Assembly (NCBI RefSeq): GCF_018812025.1
Contig: NC_063045.1
Location: 50,387,629 to 50,451,628 of the forward strand
Direction: 5' to 3'
DNA length: 64,000 bases
Source of the DNA: Megalobrama amblycephala
Taxonomy: Eukaryota; Chordata; Actinopteri; Cypriniformes; Xenocyprididae
The position numbers and the translations under genes were made by a program. The notes beneath the pieces were generated by a model. That model made no database searches and was not told where the DNA came from. It worked only from the letters and a program-made list of their open reading frames with translations. The first letter of the stretch is position 1. Each line of letters starts with the position of its first letter. This document shows, one piece after another, positions 1 through 10,676 of this stretch.

Positions 1-55
1 AAACCCACTAGTGTCTATCTCTCAGACCCCTATGGGCAGCCTGATATCACACACT
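1..55 (+). CDS. dlg2: dlg2 exon (partial, 3' part): start of PDZ2-PDZ3 linker
   Basis: The window opens inside a coding exon of the PSD-93 scaffold. Read from base 1 it gives KPTSVYLSDPYGQPDITH plus one base (T55), then a strong donor GTGAGT at 56. Mammalian PSD-93 has a closely similar segment just after PDZ2 (GKPTTIYMTDPYGPPDITH, from recall). The leftover T joins CA at 266-267 to make a Ser codon, so the phase is confirmed by the next exon. PDZ2 itself must lie upstream. The segment is part of the flexible linker that separates the PDZ1-2 tandem from the PDZ3-SH3-GK supramodule. Only the 5' limit is unknown. Confidence 0.93.
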
Positions 56-265
56 GTGAGTTATTCTTACCACATTTCACACTTTATTATGTCATACATA
101 TGCTTAACCCAGAATAATGATTTAGAAATGTAAAAAATGATGTGGAAATTTTCATTTTCATTCAGTCGTTCAAGCTATTGATTTATTGGTTGTTATATTG
201 ATTGGCATTTTGATTAAACAATTTATACTGTAATATACACGCTCTCTCTTTCTGTGTCTCTACAG

Positions 266-407
266 CATTCTCGCCCGCAATGGAAAATCATATCTCTTCC
301 CCCGGTAATAACGGCACTCTGGAATATAAGTCCAGTCTTCCGCCCATCTCCCCCGGTCGATATTCCCCCCTGCCCAGGCACTTGCTGGGGGAAGAGGACA
401 TTAACAG
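266..407 (+). CDS. dlg2: dlg2 exon: PDZ2-PDZ3 linker
   Basis: This is a 142-nt exon after a pyrimidine-rich acceptor ending CTACAG. With the T carried over it reads SFSPAMENHISSPGNNGTL, then EYKSSLPPISPGRYSPLPRH, then LLGEEDIN plus AG. The NNGTLEYKSSLPPISPGRYSP stretch is diagnostic for DLG2 against DLG1, DLG3 and DLG4, and is the main reason for the paralogue call. It is an unstructured Pro/Ser-rich linker. The donor GTTGGA at 408 lacks the usual purine at +3 and is weak for this gene. The reading frame starting at ATG 254 is not the coding frame here. The in-frame Met at 280 is internal. Confidence 0.95.
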
Positions 408-960
408 GTTGGATGGTTTTTCCTTCCTACGGTAATTCCCTCCCTCTCTACCAGATGCCACTGCCCACAGGTAGACTGTTTAGCCCCCTTCCCCCATGTG
501 TCCTGTGGAAAATCCGAAACACAATCAAAAAGCGTCATCACACCTAGTGATGGGATTGTTTTAGGATTTACTGTCCCATCCTTACTCCCTCCCGTCCTGT
601 TAGTTCTGTACTGTTTTATGTTCCTGAATTTTTAGTGGTATATGTTTGTTGTGAATTTACAGAACAACATAGGCTCCATCTACATTTTTGTAAAACTCCC
701 AAAACGTACCTATGCTTACAACTCAGTGCAGTTTCCAGCTGAATTGAACACTCGTGACAGTAAAACGCCAACAAATTTATTTTCACACAAATTATGATTA
801 CATGGGTAGATTATCAGTTAATAAAGACATATTTGCACAGTTCCTTACAAAGTACTACGTTATGATTTGAAAACATGTTTACCATGATTTGTAAGAGAGT
901 ACATTTTGATGTGCACGTCACATAATTAGCTCAATATGTATGGCTCTTCTGATGTAGTAA

Positions 961-1070
961 ACTTGCTCGGTAGCTCACCTGGTACAGAATTGCACTTGTG
1001 ATGAGGTGTACTCGGGTACGACTCCCATGTAGCGCGAGTCATGTTAAAAGAGCTCAAAGACTTAATGGCA
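961..1070 (+). mobile_element. tRNA-derived SINE-like relic
   Basis: TAGCTCACCTGGTA matches the RNA polymerase III box A, and GGGTACGACTCC about 45 nt later matches box B with one mismatch. The sequence cannot fold into a full tRNA acceptor stem, so it is a SINE head rather than a tRNA gene. Confidence 0.55.
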
Positions 1071-3182
1071 TGATTGTTTCAGCATTGCTTTTGTTAAGAC
1101 TATCGGATAGGTTTAGGGTACGTTATTTTTAGTGCCATTTTATTTCTGCTGCAGTACATACAACATCTAACGTTATAAAAGGTTGCCAGATTCATCTGTT
1201 TCAGATAAAACTGAATGTTTTTAGCACCACTAACTGGACATTTCATTTTGAAAATTACATGAAACATGCAAGAAGCAATCCAATATCATTTTGTGAAAAT
1301 GTCGGGACAGGCATGTTTTTCCAGTGAGCCTGGGCTGGTACAGAATATCTTTAGTCCCGTTCACACAGTATGTTGATCCCAGAAAATTGCTAGAATGTCT
1401 TCTTTCTTGAACCAAAATCAGATGATCCCGGGACACATTATCCGTGTATTTTCCGGAATCTCTGTATGAAAGGGACTTATAGCCCTATAGAGACTGAGTA
1501 GGCTTTTTTTTGTATTTGAGTCGATAACAACCCACCTAGAGCACCTTATCAACCACATGGCATGATTTTATTACCAAAAAAGGGCAGAATGACTTTAATG
1601 ATTCAAACTCATAAATCTGATGATATCAGCGTGTGCCGACAGCATGAGCTTGTTTTTGCGCACTGGCTTGTTTTTAAGAGTGTTTTGGGAGACATATGTT
1701 CAGGACTGCAGGGCTAGGGATGTGTTTGGTTCACTGCAATGCAACCTGAACCTCCGAGTGATGTGAATACTGAGCATCATCCCTGGAGTTTTCTAGAAAA
1801 GAAAACTAAAGCACACAGTCAGAACTGAATCTGTGGACATAACGAACTCCCTAGGAACTTTGAATTCAGAATAGCAAATAACGTCACAACAGACTTCGGT
1901 TTTGATTAACTTGTCATGCCCTCTTTCTGCCGGCTGGATTCTTGATGTGTTAATGGACCCTGTGGTTGTTTTGGGCCTCTGAGGCTTTTGATTGCAGGGG
2001 TATGAATGTCTAGCGATGACAGCATTTGGGGCTGTTGCCTCTCGGACACGTGTTGGACGTGTTGTAGCTAAACCAGAATCCCAGAATTCCACTAGCCTTA
2101 TTGGCTTATGGCCATGTTCCCCGTAATAAGCTTAATCTAACCACAGGGGAAAGTCCTTTTGTTTTCCTGCAAACCCCGAGTATTTTTTAGACTAATAACT
2201 AATTACTAAATAAATACCCAAGTTCAACTTGCCACTGTAATATCTCAACAGTGTTTTACTTTAAACGGATGATGTTGTTAATGTGAAACATAGTTAATGG
2301 CACCCTGCTGTGAAAAATTCCCAGTTTCTCAGTGAGTGCAAAACGTGCATGCAAACAAAGGGTGTTTGACCTTTCCTTGAGGTGAGTGAGATTAAACCTC
2401 CTCCTCTTTGCCAGGGTAAGAGGTTTACATGGTCCGAGAGTCTGAGGAACCTTCATCTTCCCTGTGTTTTCCACAGGAGAATTGAGCACTCTGAGAAAAT
2501 CAAAGGTCTGGATGAAGATTATAATATGGAATGGCAGAATGTAGCTGCTAATATCTTTTTTTTAAATTCAGAGGCTCGGGAATTGATTGCAAGTGAAATA
2601 TGGAATGGGGTGTTTCATGTGGATTTGCATAACAAATTTGAACTTATGTCATGGCTCACAAGTTGAATAATTAATTAGGTGTGACATTAGGCAGATGTTC
2701 TGGGGGGAGGATGAACATGTTTTTGTACATGTCTGTGTCATCTTGGTTTAGGGGAAATGGAGTGTGCAGATATAGGGTGTGTAGGAGTTGGTTATGTTGC
2801 AATAATCGGTGACGCACAGCATAAGACCCCTGTTATATTATGGGAGGGTACAAATGCACACACACATACACCGTAATATTATACACAAAATGTTAAAAAC
2901 AGTTGCAAATACTTTACAACTGTGAAGCTTTAGGACAGCAAACACATACACATAGCCTAGTCGTTCAGTCACCATGAATAATTACAGCTTCAGAAATAGA
3001 ACATTCCACACTCACATCATGTACATACACACTCAGAAGTGCTACCTTGGGCCAGTGCTCAATTATTACTAAGCTCACCTTTAATGAACTGGACATTCAT
3101 AATTATTAGATGTGTGGTCAGGAAGTTTATGAATTACATAGTTCAGCAAACTATGTGGTTTGTTGCTGTGTGGTCGCTGACC

Positions 3183-3455
3183 TTAAAAAGATAGTTCATC
3201 CAAAAATGAAAATTCTGTCATCATTTATTCACCCTCAAGTTGTTCCAAACCTGTATGAATTTTTTTTTTTCTATAGCTGAACACAAAAGAAGATATTTTG
3301 AAGAATGTTGGTGACCAAACAGTTGATGGGCCCCATTGACCTGCATAGTATTTTTTTCCTCTCTCCATACTATGGAAGTCAGTGGGTACCAAAGTAGGAC
3401 ATGTTCTTGCATCACAATCCTTGTTGGTCATGGAAAGACAATCAACCATCTTCCA
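3183..3455 (+). mobile_element. half of a TTAA-flanked palindromic element
   Basis: Begins TTAAAAAGATAGTTCATCC and runs through a motif common in cyprinid foldback elements (CAAACAGTTGATGGGCCCC). Only the left arm is present. The matching right arm is missing. Confidence 0.6.
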
Positions 3456-3623
3456 GCGTAGTTTTAACCAGTGTTTCTCAACCTTTTCGACTCCAAGGCT
3501 GCCCTAAATTTTTGAATGGTAGTATATTACATTATTATTGCAACCCACTTGGAAGTTAGCTGATGCCCCCTAGTGGGCTCCCTGGTCCTAAACCCACCCC
3601 TAAATAAAGCCATTTGCCTGTCC

Positions 3624-4413
3624 CAGAGGTGTAAAGTACTTGAGTAAATGTAATTAGTTACTGTACTTAAGTATCTTTTTGGCTACTTTGTTGTTGTACT
3701 TAGTATCAAATATATTGGCAATTTTTACTCTCTACTTGACTACATTTTTGAGCAAGTAAATGTACTTTTTACTCCACTACATTTGTGATGAGTAATGCAA
3801 TTACAAATTACATTTTTCATGGCAGCTAACTTTTTCTGCAGCAGTTTGTTTCTGATATAAAGAAGCAATATCGCCATCTAAGGGCATTGAAGGTACTATA
3901 TCTTGTGCATTTTGCCTTTACTCCCCCAAAACCTGTCAACAAGGCTACTTTACGTGAATGTGAGTTCATTAGCAGGTAGTTGCTGATCACAGGTGTTTGA
4001 TTTATTAGATGAGGAAATGACTGCAGCTGGTGATGAGGCTCAAACCAGCACATACAGTAGACTTCGACTACTTAATTTTACTTAACATTGTTTTATTTAT
4101 CCGCTATATTGACAAGACTGATTTGAAGGATATTGGTTTACTTATGACCACTTGAGCTTAACTGAGACTTGAGAGTTTGTAGACATTTAAAAAGCTGTTG
4201 TGTCAACCTTGATTTATTGCAATATTGAGGTGTTCAGTTTTATTTTGATTTTAGAAAATAAACTTGATTTCTCATGTTAAAATCAGATATTTTAAGACTT
4301 TTACTCAAGTTGTATTGGAATTGGTTACTTGTAACTTGTAGTGGAGTCATTTTTGATGCAAGGTATCAGTACTTTTACTCAAGTATGGTTTTCAGTTATT
4401 CTTTACACCTCTG
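3624..4413 (+). mobile_element. non-autonomous hAT-like transposon with TSD
   Basis: A 790-bp element with perfect 13-bp terminal inverted repeats, CAGAGGTGTAAAG at 3624 and CTTTACACCTCTG ending at 4413. It is flanked by the 8-bp direct repeats GCCTGTCC (3616) and GTCTGTCC (4414), which differ at one base. TIRs starting CAG and an 8-bp duplication are hallmarks of the hAT superfamily. There is no transposase frame inside. Confidence 0.85.
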
Positions 4414-5158
4414 GTCTGTCCACACGGAATGAGAAATTTCAGAAGGTATTGTTGTTTAATGCACAGTTATGAGGAGCAGGATTTTAGACTAGTGAGATTT
4501 CACAATAGGCAGGGTTAACCAGTACAACAGATTAATGTATTATGCACTATATTGTTCCAGAATCATCAACATATAAACCATCATCGATATTCATCCATAA
4601 ATGTGCTACTTAAGTAAATCGGTCTTGGTTCGTGATTGGTTTGTGGTTCTCTATATGTAGCGTGAGTGGGTGACGCTAGCCTGTTCCTAATTCTATCTCT
4701 GTGCCTTGCCGTCAGTGTGAAGGGCCCGAGGGTTTGTGCCGTGCTTGATAATAAGGGTTTTGTCATGGTTTTATTTAGCCCTCTGTGACCCTGTATTAAG
4801 GGCAAGGAGAAGGAAAGAACTGCATATGTGAAAAATGTGCAGAAGCCAGACACACAGCGAGAGAGGAAAGACACACTGAGTAGAAGATATGATGAGAACT
4901 GTATATAGAATGATAAAGAGACAAGGGGGTTGAATGAAGGTAAGGTAAAAGAGGGTCTGTCAGTCATCTCTGATCAAGACAAATAACAAGCCAGCATCAC
5001 ATGATGCAGAGCGAAGAGAGAAAGAGGTCCAGTGAGGAAGCTGTCAGAAATATATTCCACTCGCTTTATCTTCAGTATGTCTAATGTAGCCTTGCATCCG
5101 CAATAAGATCTCCTCTCTCTTACCCACAACCAGACGCTACAAATTAGCTCACTGAAAC

Positions 5159-5340
5159 TTGCAGGAAATGTTAGAGCCTAGTGATTTACGCACATGTTTC
5201 AGATGCATCGAGCCTTGCTGCTCATGTGGGAAATGCAGGTTTGAATCCTGCATGTGTAATGTGTACCGATCCCATTTCCGAAAATGTATGTCAATAAAAG
5301 TAGCAAAAGGATTGATTAGGTGTATAGGAATGGCATCTCT
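5159..5340 (+). mobile_element. tRNA-derived SINE-like relic
   Basis: GGTTTGAATCC near 5239 is a box B with one mismatch. A degenerate box-A-like stretch lies about 45-50 nt upstream. The downstream part resembles a SINE body. The short open frame here is not a gene. Confidence 0.4.
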
Positions 5341-5382
5341 ACTTTTTCAGTAGACAGTTGGTGCAGGTGTTCTATACTACAT

Positions 5383-5808
5383 ATACTACCTTTCAAAAGT
5401 TTTTGGGATCAGGAAGATTTTTTTTTTATGTTAAAACTTATGCTCACCAAGGCTGCATTTATTTAATCAAAAATACAGTAAAACTGTAATATTGTGAAAT
5501 ATTGTTACATTTTAAAATAACCATTTTCTATTTTATTTTATTATATTTTACAATGTAGTTTATTCCTGTGATGGCAAAGCTGAATTTTCAGCATCATTAC
5601 TCCAGTTTTCAATGTCACATGATCATTCTAATATGCTGATTTGGTGCTCAAAAAACATTTCCTATTATTATCAATGGTGAAATCATTTGCACTGCTTAAT
5701 ATTGTTGTGGAAACTTTGATTTTTTGATATTTTATTTTTATTTAATGTGCCCTTGCTGAATAAAAGTAATAATTTCTTACAGAGCCCAAACTTTTGAACA
5801 GTAGTGTA
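5383..5808 (+). mobile_element. palindromic MITE, ACACTACC-TTCAAAAG family
   Basis: Ends ATACTACCTTTCAAAAG and CTTTTGAACAGTAGTGTAT form terminal inverted repeats. Internal landmarks are CTCACCAAGGCTGCATTTATTT and CATGATC/ATGCTGATTTGGTGCTC. At least ten copies or fragments of this family occur in the window. No coding capacity. Confidence 0.75.
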
Positions 5809-6059
5809 TCTGGCTTTACATTCAAATATTTGGAGTTGGTATGTTTGTGTGTCAAATCCAGTTGTATTGTATAAGGGGGCTTGTTGTGTTGTCATATTTG
5901 GTTTTGTCCTGAATTCTGTTGGTGTCTGTTTTGTTTCTGCATGCTACATGTAACAAGTACTGAATACATTTCCGCTGTTTTGAATATACATTTTAACATA
6001 TAATTTCACTAAAAAATGTCTTCATGCTAACCTATTGTCTGTTTCTGATCAGAAATCCC

Positions 6060-6130
6060 TCGTTAGATGAGATGGAAGGTCACAGGTTTGATTCCCAGCA
6101 CTTCCAGTTGAGGTGAGACTTAAGGGATCC
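6060..6130 (+). mobile_element. tRNA-derived SINE-like fragment (box B only)
   Basis: GGTTTGATTCCC at 6085 matches box B with one mismatch, inside a short tRNA-like context. No clear box A. Confidence 0.3.
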
Positions 6131-6577
6131 GTCGTTTGGGTCCTGAATGTTCATTTATGTCCTTCCCGCAGCCTTTTCTGTTTTGAACCTTAGAGACTGT
6201 GGATTGTTTGTATAAACTAAAACAGTGACAGTCAGATTGGTAATTCTGAGAGTCCAAAAGGGATTCAGAAAAAGGTAATTTAATAAAAGGAATGAAAGAC
6301 TTCTCTGGATGTCAGTCCCTGTGGAGTGATAGTACATTAATTATTATTTTGGACATTTTGGAGATCCGAGGGCTGATTGAAGATGCTTAGAATGGTGAAA
6401 CTGAAATGATCTTTTTGTTTTTTAAATTGCAACACTACTTATCAAAGCTAATGCACTTACAAATGTTGAACTAACCAGTTACAGTTCCTTCCTTATTCCT
6501 TTAACAAACTTCCACTGCCATGTTTTTCACCATTTCTCTCTTTTACTCTCTGTGTCTATCTTTCTCTCTCTGTGTTT

Positions 6578-7470
6578 GTGGTCGACCGATATGGGTTTTA
6601 TAATGGCTGATACCAATATCTATAAGTAGGATGGCCAATTACCCATCATAACATGAATATACACAATTGGCACAATTTAGTAGCATAAGAGAAATAATAC
6701 AATATACACTAAATTGATCAATGTTCCACCTTTTTTTACTAGTATCTTCTCAACATAATTTAAGAATTAACAAAAATGCATTTTTTCACTTATTTTTTTT
6801 TTTTCATCATTATGTTTGTCTTGCTTTCTAGTACAAATATCTAAAGAATTTAAAAGCAAGAAAAAAGTCTTAATATTATATGCAATTTTGTTTCCTAGGT
6901 AGATATGCAAGCTTGTTTCCCCCAGTTTTTTTTTCTCACAATTGTGTTTACATCTCACAATTCTTACTTTTTTTCTCAGAATTGTGCTATATAAAGTCGC
7001 AATTGCAAGTTATAAAATCAGAATTGCGAGATATAAAGTCGCAATTTGAGTTATAGAGATATATACTCACAATTCTGAGAAAAGAAGTCAGAATTGTGAG
7101 ATAAAAACTTGCAAATATGGAAAAAAAAAGTCAGAATTGCTAGATATAAACTCGCAATTGTGAGAAAATAGCCAGAATTAGCCAGTTTGTATCTCGCAAT
7201 TCTGACTTCATTTTTCGCAATTTATAGTTTATATACCACAATTTAGACTTTATAACTCGCAATTGCGACTTTATATCACGCAATTCTGAGAAAAAAGTCA
7301 TCTTTTAAATTGTTTTATTCTGTGGCGGAAATAAGCTTCCATAGGTAAATGTGCCTTGTAGGCATGTTTAAATAAATATACTGGAAACAAAGTTAAAAAA
7401 ATACAGAAAATATTCTTTTTTTTTTTATATTTGACACTAGGCTAATTCTGCTGATATATCGGTCTGTCAC
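6578..7470 (+). mobile_element. hAT-like element ending just before a dlg2 exon
   Basis: Left end GTGGTCGACCGATAT and right end ATATCGGTCTGTCAC form imperfect inverted repeats of 15 bp. They belong to a cyprinid family with GTCGACCGATA termini (recall). I see no matching 8-bp duplication. Its right end is 77 bp from the exon at 7548, so it borders the polypyrimidine tract. Confidence 0.55.
6920..7345. repeat. AATTGCGA/TCGCAATT palindromic minisatellite
   Basis: A string of degenerate units of 20-odd bp built on CAGAATTGCGAGATATAAAG and its reverse complement alternates across 400 bp and ends in GGCGGAAATAAGCTTCCATA. It lies inside the hAT-like element and can fold into many hairpins. Confidence 0.6.
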
Positions 7471-7547
7471 TACTCTCAATCAATCTACTTAAGCGCACTA
7501 ACCCTAGCTGCTCTGCTCTCTGCCTCTCTCTTTCTCTCCCACACCAG

Positions 7548-7706
7548 GCCTCCAGAGCCAGTTTACAGCACTGTGAACAAACTGAGTGACCGCGCCCCCT
7601 CTCCCCGTCTCTACTCCCCCGTGGAGTTTGATAAAAGCCCCATGCACTCAATCCCCCACTTCCCTCACTATCACGTAGGCCTGCTCCCTGACTCCGAGAT
7701 CACCAG
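7548..7706 (+). CDS. dlg2: dlg2 symmetric exon: Pro/Ser/Tyr-rich linker before PDZ3
   Basis: This is a 159-nt exon (53 codons) with a long pyrimidine tract before CACCAG and a donor GTACTG. G7548 completes an Arg codon with the preceding AG. It then encodes PPEPVYSTVNKLSDRAPSPR, LYSPVEFDKSPMHSIPHFPH and YHVGLLPDSEIT. It matches the PSD-93 segment PPEPVYSTVNKLCDKPPSPRHYSPVE (recall). It is intrinsically disordered, with several SP sites and Tyr residues. Because 159 is divisible by 3 and both borders have the same phase, skipping it keeps the frame, so it can act as a cassette. The hAT-like element at 6578-7470 ends only 77 bp upstream. Confidence 0.95.
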
Positions 7707-7969
7707 GTACTGAGCACAGCGCTCTGCATGGGGCATGAATAAAACTTCTGTGGCCACATCTCACCTGCATGACCACACCTTAATTTATGCTGGCTTGCAT
7801 GCCCCGCCCATCATGTACTAGTTCTAGTGTACCTCACTCTTTCCTTAGTCTTTTTTGATTAAATCTGCAGAGGTTTGATACAGTGAAGGGGCATTTTATG
7901 TTTTGTATGGATTATATTTTAAGAAAACCTCCAAAATGAAATCGATTTACTTAAATTTTCTAAGAAATG

Positions 7970-8339
7970 CACTACCATTCTGAAGTTTGGGGTTGCTGAA
8001 TTTTCAGCAGCCATTACTCCAGTCTTCAAAGTCACATGATCCTTCAGAAATCATTTTAATATTCTGATTTGGTGGTCATGAAACATTTTTTACTATTATC
8101 ATTGTTGAAAACAGTTGTGCTGCTTAATATTTTTGTGAAAACCAACCTTCTTTTAGGATTCATTAATGAATTGAAGGTTCAAAAGGACAGCATTCATTTG
8201 AAATAGAAATTTTCTATGACATTATAAGTGTCTTTACTGACACCTTTAATGTATCTTTGCTGAATAAAAGTATTAATTTCTTTCTTTAAAAAAAAATCTC
8301 CCCCCAAAAATCTGACCCCAAACTTGAATGACAGTGTAC
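7970..8339 (+). mobile_element. palindromic MITE, ACACTACC-TTCAAAAG family
   Basis: Starts CACTACCATTCTGAAGTTTG and ends CCAAACTTGAATGACAGTGT. Internal ATTTTCAGCAGCCATTACTC matches the other copies. Left part shortened. Confidence 0.7.
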
Positions 8340-8599
8340 ATCTGATAACGGAAAAAAAACAGGTTGCGAATGCCTTTTAATGTTGACTTTAATGAAAAAA
8401 TATGGCAGCAAGTACTGAAAATGAGCAGCTCTAACAGTTTTGCATAATTCTCATTAATTTTATTCCTCATACTTCATTCGACAATAATGCAAAGTGCACG
8501 TAGAGGACACAGGCGTGGAGATTGGTAGTTACCATGGCAGTTACCCGTGACAACAGTATAACTGAATCACTTCTCTGCTGCAGCTGTCCACTTACTTCC

Positions 8600-9400
8600 T
8601 TCCCTTCCGCAGCCATTATCAATTTGTCTGTATTTTCATTTGTTAGACTGTATTGCTCATTGACAGCTTCCCCATGAAGGTCAGAGCTTGGCCGCTGTCA
8701 TACGCGGTTTGCTTATGTGCCTGTGGCGTCCATTCAACATTACTGCATCATAAATCAGAGTGGATTGATTTTATCTTCCTTATTTCCTGCCTAACTGATT
8801 TCACTTTAGGTCCAGGCAGCAGCTTGTATCGTTAATTGGATATAAAACTTTATTAGCAATAACGCAACTTCTCTGCTCTCGTTGATTAAATGACTAGGCT
8901 TATAAATGTAATAGTCGGGAGATGAACAGAATGTAAACAGGGGGTTTGGCTGTGGAGGAAATGCTCTTCGGGACTAAGACACTCACTGGCACAAATGGCT
9001 GAGTAATGTTTCGCTGTTATCCAAATCCCGCGCATAATGCCCTCAGCGTGGGTGTGCGTTGTTTACCGGTTTGTTTTGATTTTCATTTTTTAGTTCATTA
9101 CTCTATGAATTATAAAGCGCCGTCTAATTGGCTTCTCTGGGATTTGAATTGATTTGCATTTCAGAACGCCACCGCTAACACCTAATGCATCGCTTAAATC
9201 CTCAGGACTTGCGAAAAAGGCATTCATGAAAATGCCAGCGTTAACATCTGTGATTAATGGATCGCTGTGTCTTATGTTCAGGGTCTGCTGGTTTTTGATG
9301 GTGCTCTTCAAGGGAAAGCGCAGGCAGCAGTTCTATGAAAACGGCCAATTCTGTGTGACCGAGCATGTGAGATTGTCAGTATCTTACTAAAAGGGAACAA
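8600..9400. promoter_or_regulatory. candidate conserved non-coding block
   Basis: About 800 bp of high-complexity, repeat-free sequence with several homeodomain-type cores (GTTAATTG, CTAATTGG, TTTATTAG) and few simple repeats, set among transposons. This is typical of enhancers in introns of large neuronal genes, but only alignment to other fish can show conservation. Confidence 0.25.
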
Positions 9401-9549
9401 TTATCGTTTTATGATGCATAAACACCAAAATACTATACCTAAGAGTGCTGTTACTTCAGATTAGCCTTGTTTGAGTAGCAACTGACAGCTGCCATTAAAA
9501 AAATTGGCCAAATCTGAAACAAATCTCATGTGGTGCTCTAGGAATATAT

Positions 9550-10049
9550 TAGGGATGCACTGATAGGAGGTTTTGGGGCCGATACGATACAGATTTTAAC
9601 AATTAACGGCCGATTCCGATACCGATACTGATATTTGTCACTTGCTCTCTTATTTTTGACATTAACTTTTGTCATTAAAATAGATAGTGGTTTGATCATG
9701 TTTTAAATCAGCAAAGTTCAAAAACACCTGCATTAAGTTATACTAGCTAGTTTATTGCTGCATCATCAAATAATTTCTAATGAACATGGATAAATTAAAT
9801 CCATGTATTATTATTACACTGAGACGTAGCTAAATTCTACTGTACAGCAGTAATATATTTCTGTCACAATTACTTCGTTAAACTGAACTTTTATTTTGAC
9901 GGGTTGCCCTGAAGACCTTTGAGCTTCTGTGTGTTTATGATATGACGATAGATTTTCTCAAATGAAAAATGCAAAATGCTCACAATGTGATTCTGGAGAT
10001 GAAGTTCATGCATTCATGTCCTCATATAGTGAAAAACACCACAAGTGTC

Positions 10050-10106
<57 letters not shown>

Positions 10107-10676
10107 ACATCTGTGATATTCATTCACACACAGACACACAGAACATGCATTATTCATAGTTAAATAGTGTTTTTGCAGCTTAATATTTACAGACACTAGT
10201 CTATATATGCAATTTGATTTAAGTGTACTGACCTTCCCTACTTTTTTTTTTATTCATCAAGACTTTGACAAATTCTGTGACTTTCTGCGTTATACAGTAC
10301 ATTCTGTTTTTATAACTGGATTCTGCAATCCCTTTTTTTTTTTTTTTGCGTTGCGGAAATCATAAGGCCTATACATCTATACATACAATCCTTATGAAAG
10401 TTACAAAAGTTATTTAGCCAAGAGTAGTGAGCAATTTTTTTTTTCTGTCTTTTGTTTGATTAACATTAAAGCGCAGACAGCAGCACAGCAAGAATATTAG
10501 ATCATGGATTAATCTATCTTGGATTATGCAACAGACATTATACAGCTCAGTGCCTTTAATAAACCATCGGTTTGTTATATCGGCCTTTTTCATGCTATAG
10601 CGGATATGCCGATGGTTGTAAATTCATCAAAAATCGTCCGATAAATATCGTCGGCCGATACATCGGTGCATCTTTA
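9550..10676 (+). mobile_element. non-autonomous hAT-like transposon with TSD
   Basis: Ends TAGGGATGCACTGATAGG and CATCGGTGCATCTTTA are inverted repeats, flanked by 8-bp direct repeats GAATATAT (9542) and GAATATAC (10677) differing at one base. Subterminal CCGATACCGATA-type repeats are present at both ends. The interior includes a GT microsatellite. No transposase frame. Confidence 0.8.
10052..10105. repeat. (GT)n microsatellite
   Basis: About 27 uninterrupted GT units inside the hAT-like element. The CVCVCV and HTHTHT frames here are not genes. Confidence 0.95.

Larger units (their letters stand above)
408..7547 (+). other. dlg2 intron between linker exons
   Basis: Intron of 7.1 kb. It holds three tRNA-derived SINE-like relics (about 961, 5159, 6060), a TTAA-flanked fragment at 3183, a complete hAT-like element at 3624, a palindromic MITE at 5383 and a hAT-like element at 6578. 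The stretches 408-960, 1071-3180, 4414-5158 and 5809-6570 show no gene or clear repeat to me. Confidence 0.85.

Noticed and set aside
254..547. 97-codon open frame over the first complete dlg2 exon
   Set aside because: It is out of frame with the PSD-93 reading and runs through the donor site into the intron.
961..1040. Functional tRNA gene
   Set aside because: Box A and B are present but the acceptor and anticodon stems cannot be formed. A SINE relic is more likely.
4581..4967. 128-codon minus-strand frame
   Set aside because: No recognisable domain, low-complexity Ser/Leu composition and no splice or promoter context.
10052..10105. Cys/Val repeat frames
   Set aside because: They are translations of a GT microsatellite.
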